DNA from: Lentisphaeria bacterium UBA4640
GTDB taxonomy: Bacteria; Verrucomicrobiota; Lentisphaeria; Victivallales; UBA1829
Reading direction: 5' to 3'
Length of the DNA: 26,192 nt
Assembly (NCBI GenBank): GCA_002405835.1
Contig: DHMO01000062.1
Span: forward strand, 1 to 26,192
Below, piece after piece: positions 23,031 through 26,192 of this stretch (its first letter is position 1; every line of letters starts with the position of its first letter). The position numbers were made by a program, and so were the translations under genes. The notes below the pieces were generated by a model that was not told the origin of the DNA, did not search any database, and saw only the letters and a list, made by a program, of their open reading frames with translations.

Positions 23031-23855
23031 TCAGCGTTTCATCGCCGCGCCCGGAGCACAGCCGCACAGCTTGCGGAACTCCGCGGCAAAATACTGCGGG
23101 GATGAATAGTTCATCTCTGCGGCAACCTCCTTCACCGAATACTCGCCGGAACGCAGCAGTTCACCCGCCGTCTCAATCCGCCTCCGCCGGATATACTCTC
23201 CGGGCGTCGTCCCGAGATGACGCGAAAAAAGGCGGATCACGGAAACCGGACTCATCCCAAGCTCTTCCGCGAGTTGCTGAAGTCCGATTTTACGCCGGAT
23301 GTTCCGCGCGATGAAATCCAGCGCATGAACCAGCGCCTTCGGCGAGTCTCCGCGACGCGACAAATCCGAGACAGCAAGCAGAATTTCGAGCGCGAAAGCC
23401 GAAAGCGCGGATCTCCCGCCCTCCTTCAGCAGAGCGCGCGCCTCCCCGCTCCGCCGCTCCCACTCAGCAAGGTTTTCCGGATGAAAATACCGGAGCCTCC
23501 TTCCGGTTCCAAGCGATTCCAGAACAGGAACAAGCGCGGGACCGGCAAAACCGAAAGTCTGCTTTGCACCCGTCCGGGAAACACATTCCAGCGTGCATTT
23601 TCCGGACGGCATCATCAGGAAAAGATCCCCCGGATGCAGCGGATGCCAGCCCGTCTCATCCAGACAGCGGAATTCACCGTCCGCAACATATTCCACCGCC
23701 AGCTTTCCCGTATCCACGCGAGTGCATCTGAAGTTCCGGCACCAGACTGCCCGCCCGCTCTGCCAGAGATAAAACGGACTCCCCTCCATCTCCGCCGGAT
23801 TGGCCTGAAGGAAAGAGTTCACCGGATAAATTCCCATTCGTTTCTGAAAATACAT
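23031..23855 (-). CDS. AraC family transcriptional regulator
   Basis: A 274-residue regulator. The ATG at 23855 is preferred over 23867 because GGAG lies six bases before it. The N-terminal cupin-like half (residues about 15-110, WHPLHPGDLFLMMPSG) senses a ligand, and the C-terminal double helix-turn-helix (about 175-270) has IGLQQLAEELGMSPVSVIRL and SVKEVAAEMNYSSPQYFAAE. It converges on the sigma54 activator gene, three bases apart at the stops. It is divergent from the alpha-galactosidase gene, which it most likely activates. Confidence 0.9.
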   Translation of the reverse strand: MYFQKRMGIYPVNSFLQANPAEMEGSPFYLWQSGRAVWCRNFRCTRVDTGKLAVEYVADGEFRCLDETGWHPLHPGDLFLMMPSGKCTLECVSRTGAKQTFGFAGPALVPVLESLGTGRRLRYFHPENLAEWERRSGEARALLKEGGRSALSAFALEILLAVSDLSRRGDSPKALVHALDFIARNIRRKIGLQQLAEELGMSPVSVIRLFSRHLGTTPGEYIRRRRIETAGELLRSGEYSVKEVAAEMNYSSPQYFAAEFRKLCGCAPGAAMKR

Positions 23856-23887
23856 TGTCATCTCCATGTAAAAATATTATTCATGAT

Positions 23888-23952
23888 TGATAATATATCA
23901 TACATTTTTCTCCGATTCAAGAGTTGTTTCCTCCGTTCCGGAACGTTATAGT
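23888..23952. promoter_or_regulatory. Divergent AraC/galactosidase control region
   Basis: The rightward promoter is TTGTTT (23924-23929), a 17-bp spacer and TATAGT (23947-23952). A perfect 12-bp palindrome CGTTCCGGAACG (23934-23945) fills most of the spacer, and a second dyad TGATAATATATCA (23888-23900) lies upstream, toward the AraC gene. One may be an AraC site and the other a repressor site; function is inferred from position. Confidence 0.5.
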
Positions 23953-23977
23953 AAAAAGAACTGCAAGGAGGCTGAAA

Positions 23978-25234
23978 ATGTTGATCGGAAAAACGGAAAT
24001 CCCGCCGCGCGGATGGAACAGTTTTGACTGCTACATGGGCGGCATCACAGAAGAACAGGCGCTCGCAAACCTTGAAATCTTCCTCAAAAAACTGAAACCG
24101 CACGGATACGAATATTTCTGTCTGGACGCCGGCTGGTATGCGGACGGCGACCAGAAACTGCACGAGCAGCGCATCGCCGCCGGTCAGTTCCGCACGCTGA
24201 ATCTCGATGAGTTCGGACGCTACATCCCCTCGCCCGTCAATTTTCCTCACGGTCTGCGCACCCTCGCGGACCGCTGTCATGAAAACGGAATCAAATTCGG
24301 TCTTCACATGATGCGCGGACTCCCCCTCGGCGCAGTCGAACGCAACACGCCGGTCAAAGGCACGCCGTATCATGCGCGTGACATTTACGATCCGGACGGC
24401 GCGTGCTCCTGGTGCAAATACTGGGTTGCCGCCAAAGCCGATCACCCGGGAACACTCGCTTTTTACAAAAGCGAAGTCGAATATCTCACGGAAGAGCTGG
24501 AAGTTGACTTCATCAAGCTCGACGATGTTGTGGAACATCCGGATCATGTAACGCTGTTCGGTGAAGCTGTCGCATCGGTTCCGCGCCCGGTTCTGCTGAG
24601 TCTTTCGCCCGGTGGAGAATGCTGCCGGGAGAACTGGGATACGCTCGGAAAATACGGAAACATGGTGCGCATCACTTCGGATGCCTGGGATCATGACGAG
24701 ACCAATCTTCAGAAACTTCAGCGCTGGTATGAGTTTCAGGATCTCTCTTCGGATTCGCTCCGGGCCGACCTTGACATGCTCCCGCTCGGCGCGCTCCAGG
24801 TGACCACGGACTTCCGTCAGAGCCGTCTGACTCCGCGAGGGAAGCGTGTGATGATGACGATCATGGCGCTGAGCGGTTCCCCTCTGATATTCGGCGGCGA
24901 CCTCCCCCGGACGCCGCAGGAAGATTTTGATTTTGCCACGCATCCTGCCGTTCTTGAGTGTAACGCCTGGTGTATTCCCGGCCGCCGGGTATCATTCCAG
25001 CATCACATCGACATCCGTAAATCGCCGGATCGTCGCGATTCTTCGCACGGGTGGATCGGCATCTTCAGCACGAGTGAGCTTCCGCGTCACATCGTTCTTT
25101 CCCCGCGCCATCTCGGCTTTTCCGAGCTTCCCCCGCTGCGCGAACTCTGGAGCAGTTATGAGGTTGCCCCGACCGCCAACGGCAATGCGGAATTCTACCT
25201 TCCCCCATATGACGTGGCATTTCTCAGGTATTGA
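23978..25234 (+). CDS. Alpha-galactosidase-like glycosidase (clan GH-D, GH27-like)
   Basis: A 418-residue retaining glycosidase of the melibiase type. PPRGWNSFDCY near the N-terminus and YEYFCLDAGWY are family hallmarks. The nucleophile is likely Asp182 in VDFIKLDDV, and the acid/base is likely Asp235 in ITSDAWD. MALSGSPLIFGGDLPRT near residue 300 is another clan feature, and a C-terminal beta domain closes the protein. There is no signal peptide, so it probably hydrolyses imported alpha-galactosides. The ATG (MLIGKTEIPP) follows AAGGAGG by seven bases. Other clan activities (alpha-N-acetylgalactosaminidase, beta-L-arabinopyranosidase) cannot be excluded. Confidence 0.8.
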   Translation: MLIGKTEIPPRGWNSFDCYMGGITEEQALANLEIFLKKLKPHGYEYFCLDAGWYADGDQKLHEQRIAAGQFRTLNLDEFGRYIPSPVNFPHGLRTLADRCHENGIKFGLHMMRGLPLGAVERNTPVKGTPYHARDIYDPDGACSWCKYWVAAKADHPGTLAFYKSEVEYLTEELEVDFIKLDDVVEHPDHVTLFGEAVASVPRPVLLSLSPGGECCRENWDTLGKYGNMVRITSDAWDHDETNLQKLQRWYEFQDLSSDSLRADLDMLPLGALQVTTDFRQSRLTPRGKRVMMTIMALSGSPLIFGGDLPRTPQEDFDFATHPAVLECNAWCIPGRRVSFQHHIDIRKSPDRRDSSHGWIGIFSTSELPRHIVLSPRHLGFSELPPLRELWSSYEVAPTANGNAEFYLPPYDVAFLRY

Positions 25235-25280
25235 AGCCCGTCTCCCTCCCCCGGCGGGCAAAACAGAGTAAAGCTGAATA

Positions 25281-26192
25281 TTAAACGTCGAATTTTTCTG
25301 CGATTTTCATACGTTTATATCTCCGCAGCCTGCACATCAGCCACCTCCAAACAAACCGAACCTGCGGAAACAGCCACTTTATAAGTGGATATATCAATAT
25401 GACAGACAAGACAAGGCGCGGGAAATAGTTATCACTGAAACACATCCATATAGCCATAACAAGAGCGATGAATCCATTTACAATGCACCCAATACCGCCC
25501 AAAATAGCACCAACCACTCCAGGTCCTTTTACGCGCTCCTTCCGGGCATCAGCAATTTCCTTTTCATAAAGCCAGTCGGAATAATCGCGAGCCATTTCAC
25601 TTATTTTTATTGAAGGTCCTATCAATACTACATAACGTTCCAATTTAGGGTAAATTTTTTCAACTGTCCTGCGCATATCATTCTCGCAACTACATTTATC
25701 ATTCCAAGAAGATATACAATTCCACATTTTCTTAAAAAAGCCAACCTTTCCTTCTTGTTTTTCCTCCTTCCAATTCTTCTTAAAATCATTTACATAAGAC
25801 AGCAGCTCATTCTTCAGATCTGACCGCTTGTCATTTTCGCTTTGCCGAACTTGCACAGCGGTCCCTACAGCAGAGGAAGCAACTCCGACCGGGCAAGCCA
25901 GCAACTGAATACCCGTAGCAATAATAGGAATTGCTGTATCAAATACTTCCTGAACAAAGATGTCGAAATTTTCGCGAGCCTTTTTCTGTTTAATAAGCAA
26001 ATTCATGTGAATGGCAGCAACAAATTGCGTCGCAGCCGAATGAAGCACTCGACGTAACGCCATTTGCTCTTCTGGAGGATACTTTGCAATTTCCGGATAA
26101 AGATCAAGAATTTTATTGAAATGTCCCAGCACAAAAGTGGGTTCTGAAATACCGAACTCCAAAATATTGAGGGAACCTCTATCAATATCTTT
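25281..26192 (-). CDS. Membrane protein of unknown function, 5' end outside the window
   Basis: The last 303 residues of a protein I do not recognise. The frame is open to the right edge; an in-frame TTG at 26162 has no ribosome binding site, and the residues before it (KDIDRGSLNI) read like normal protein, so the gene continues. An alpha-helical, charged N-terminal part carries a hydrophobic patch (AIPIIATGIQLLACPVGVAS). A Cys pair lies in KCSCEN. Two transmembrane helices near the C-terminus (GAILGGIGCIVNGFIALVMA and FPRLVLSVILIYPLIKWLF) are followed by a strongly basic tail that would face the cytoplasm. The DNA is AT-rich like the insert at 3656-5401, suggesting foreign origin. It converges on the galactosidase gene. 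Confidence 0.7.
   Translation of the reverse strand, partial: KDIDRGSLNILEFGISEPTFVLGHFNKILDLYPEIAKYPPEEQMALRRVLHSAATQFVAAIHMNLLIKQKKARENFDIFVQEVFDTAIPIIATGIQLLACPVGVASSAVGTAVQVRQSENDKRSDLKNELLSYVNDFKKNWKEEKQEGKVGFFKKMWNCISSWNDKCSCENDMRRTVEKIYPKLERYVVLIGPSIKISEMARDYSDWLYEKEIADARKERVKGPGVVGAILGGIGCIVNGFIALVMAIWMCFSDNYFPRLVLSVILIYPLIKWLFPQVRFVWRWLMCRLRRYKRMKIAEKFDV

Noticed and set aside
25236..25259. Possible terminator GCCCG-CGGGC after the galactosidase gene
   Set aside because: Only five base pairs, a long C-rich loop and no T-run; I cannot support it.

Overview
The window is GC-rich bacterial chromosome from what looks like a carbohydrate-degrading member of the Lentisphaerota (Victivallales type). 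The best clue is a pseudopilin-like protein at 9612-10484 with a hydrophobic prepilin N-terminus and an H-x9-D tail, a family heavily expanded in Lentisphaerota and Planctomycetota, set inside a glycosidase operon. The assignment is inferred from gene content; there is no rRNA or marker gene here. I see no rRNA, tRNA, CRISPR array or recognisable transposase or integrase.

Layout. (1) 225-1124: an AraC regulator, facing (2) 2337-3497 and 1178-2323 on the minus strand, a predicted lipoprotein esterase followed by a Tat-exported aldo/keto reductase. (3) 3615-5442: an AT-rich 1.8-kb insertion carrying a signal-peptide protein and a Sel1-repeat protein of unknown function. It sits between the promoter and the coding region of (4) a LysR regulator (5422-6315) and is flanked by a 41-bp near-perfect duplication of the LysR ribosome binding site and first codons. 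(5) 13690 down to 6312, minus strand: a five-gene operon of LacI regulator, AGE-family sugar epimerase, DUF4434 barrel protein, pseudopilin-like protein and a large secreted clan GH-A glycosidase. (6) 13772-14326: a probable broken glycosidase C-terminus. (7) 17756 down to 14334, minus strand: an OmpR-type response regulator, sensor kinase and CE15-like glucuronoyl esterase. (8) 17832-20180: a GH78-like alpha-L-rhamnosidase, divergent from a LacI regulator (20417-21379). (9) 21492-23027: a NifA-like sigma54 activator. (10) An AraC regulator (23031-23855) divergent from a GH27-like alpha-galactosidase (23978-25234). (11) 25281 to the right edge: an AT-rich membrane protein gene cut by the window.

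How it fits together. Most enzyme groups sit beside their own local regulator, so the region reads as several small, separately controlled sugar-release modules. The large glycosidase is exported and probably cuts polymer outside the cytoplasm. The rhamnosidase, galactosidase and esterase lack signal peptides and would act on imported fragments. No transporter is in the window. The clearest unusual signal is the insertion upstream of LysR: it keeps a working ribosome binding site and start at both junctions, places its cargo under the ancestral LysR promoter, and leaves the Sel1 gene running out of frame into LysR.
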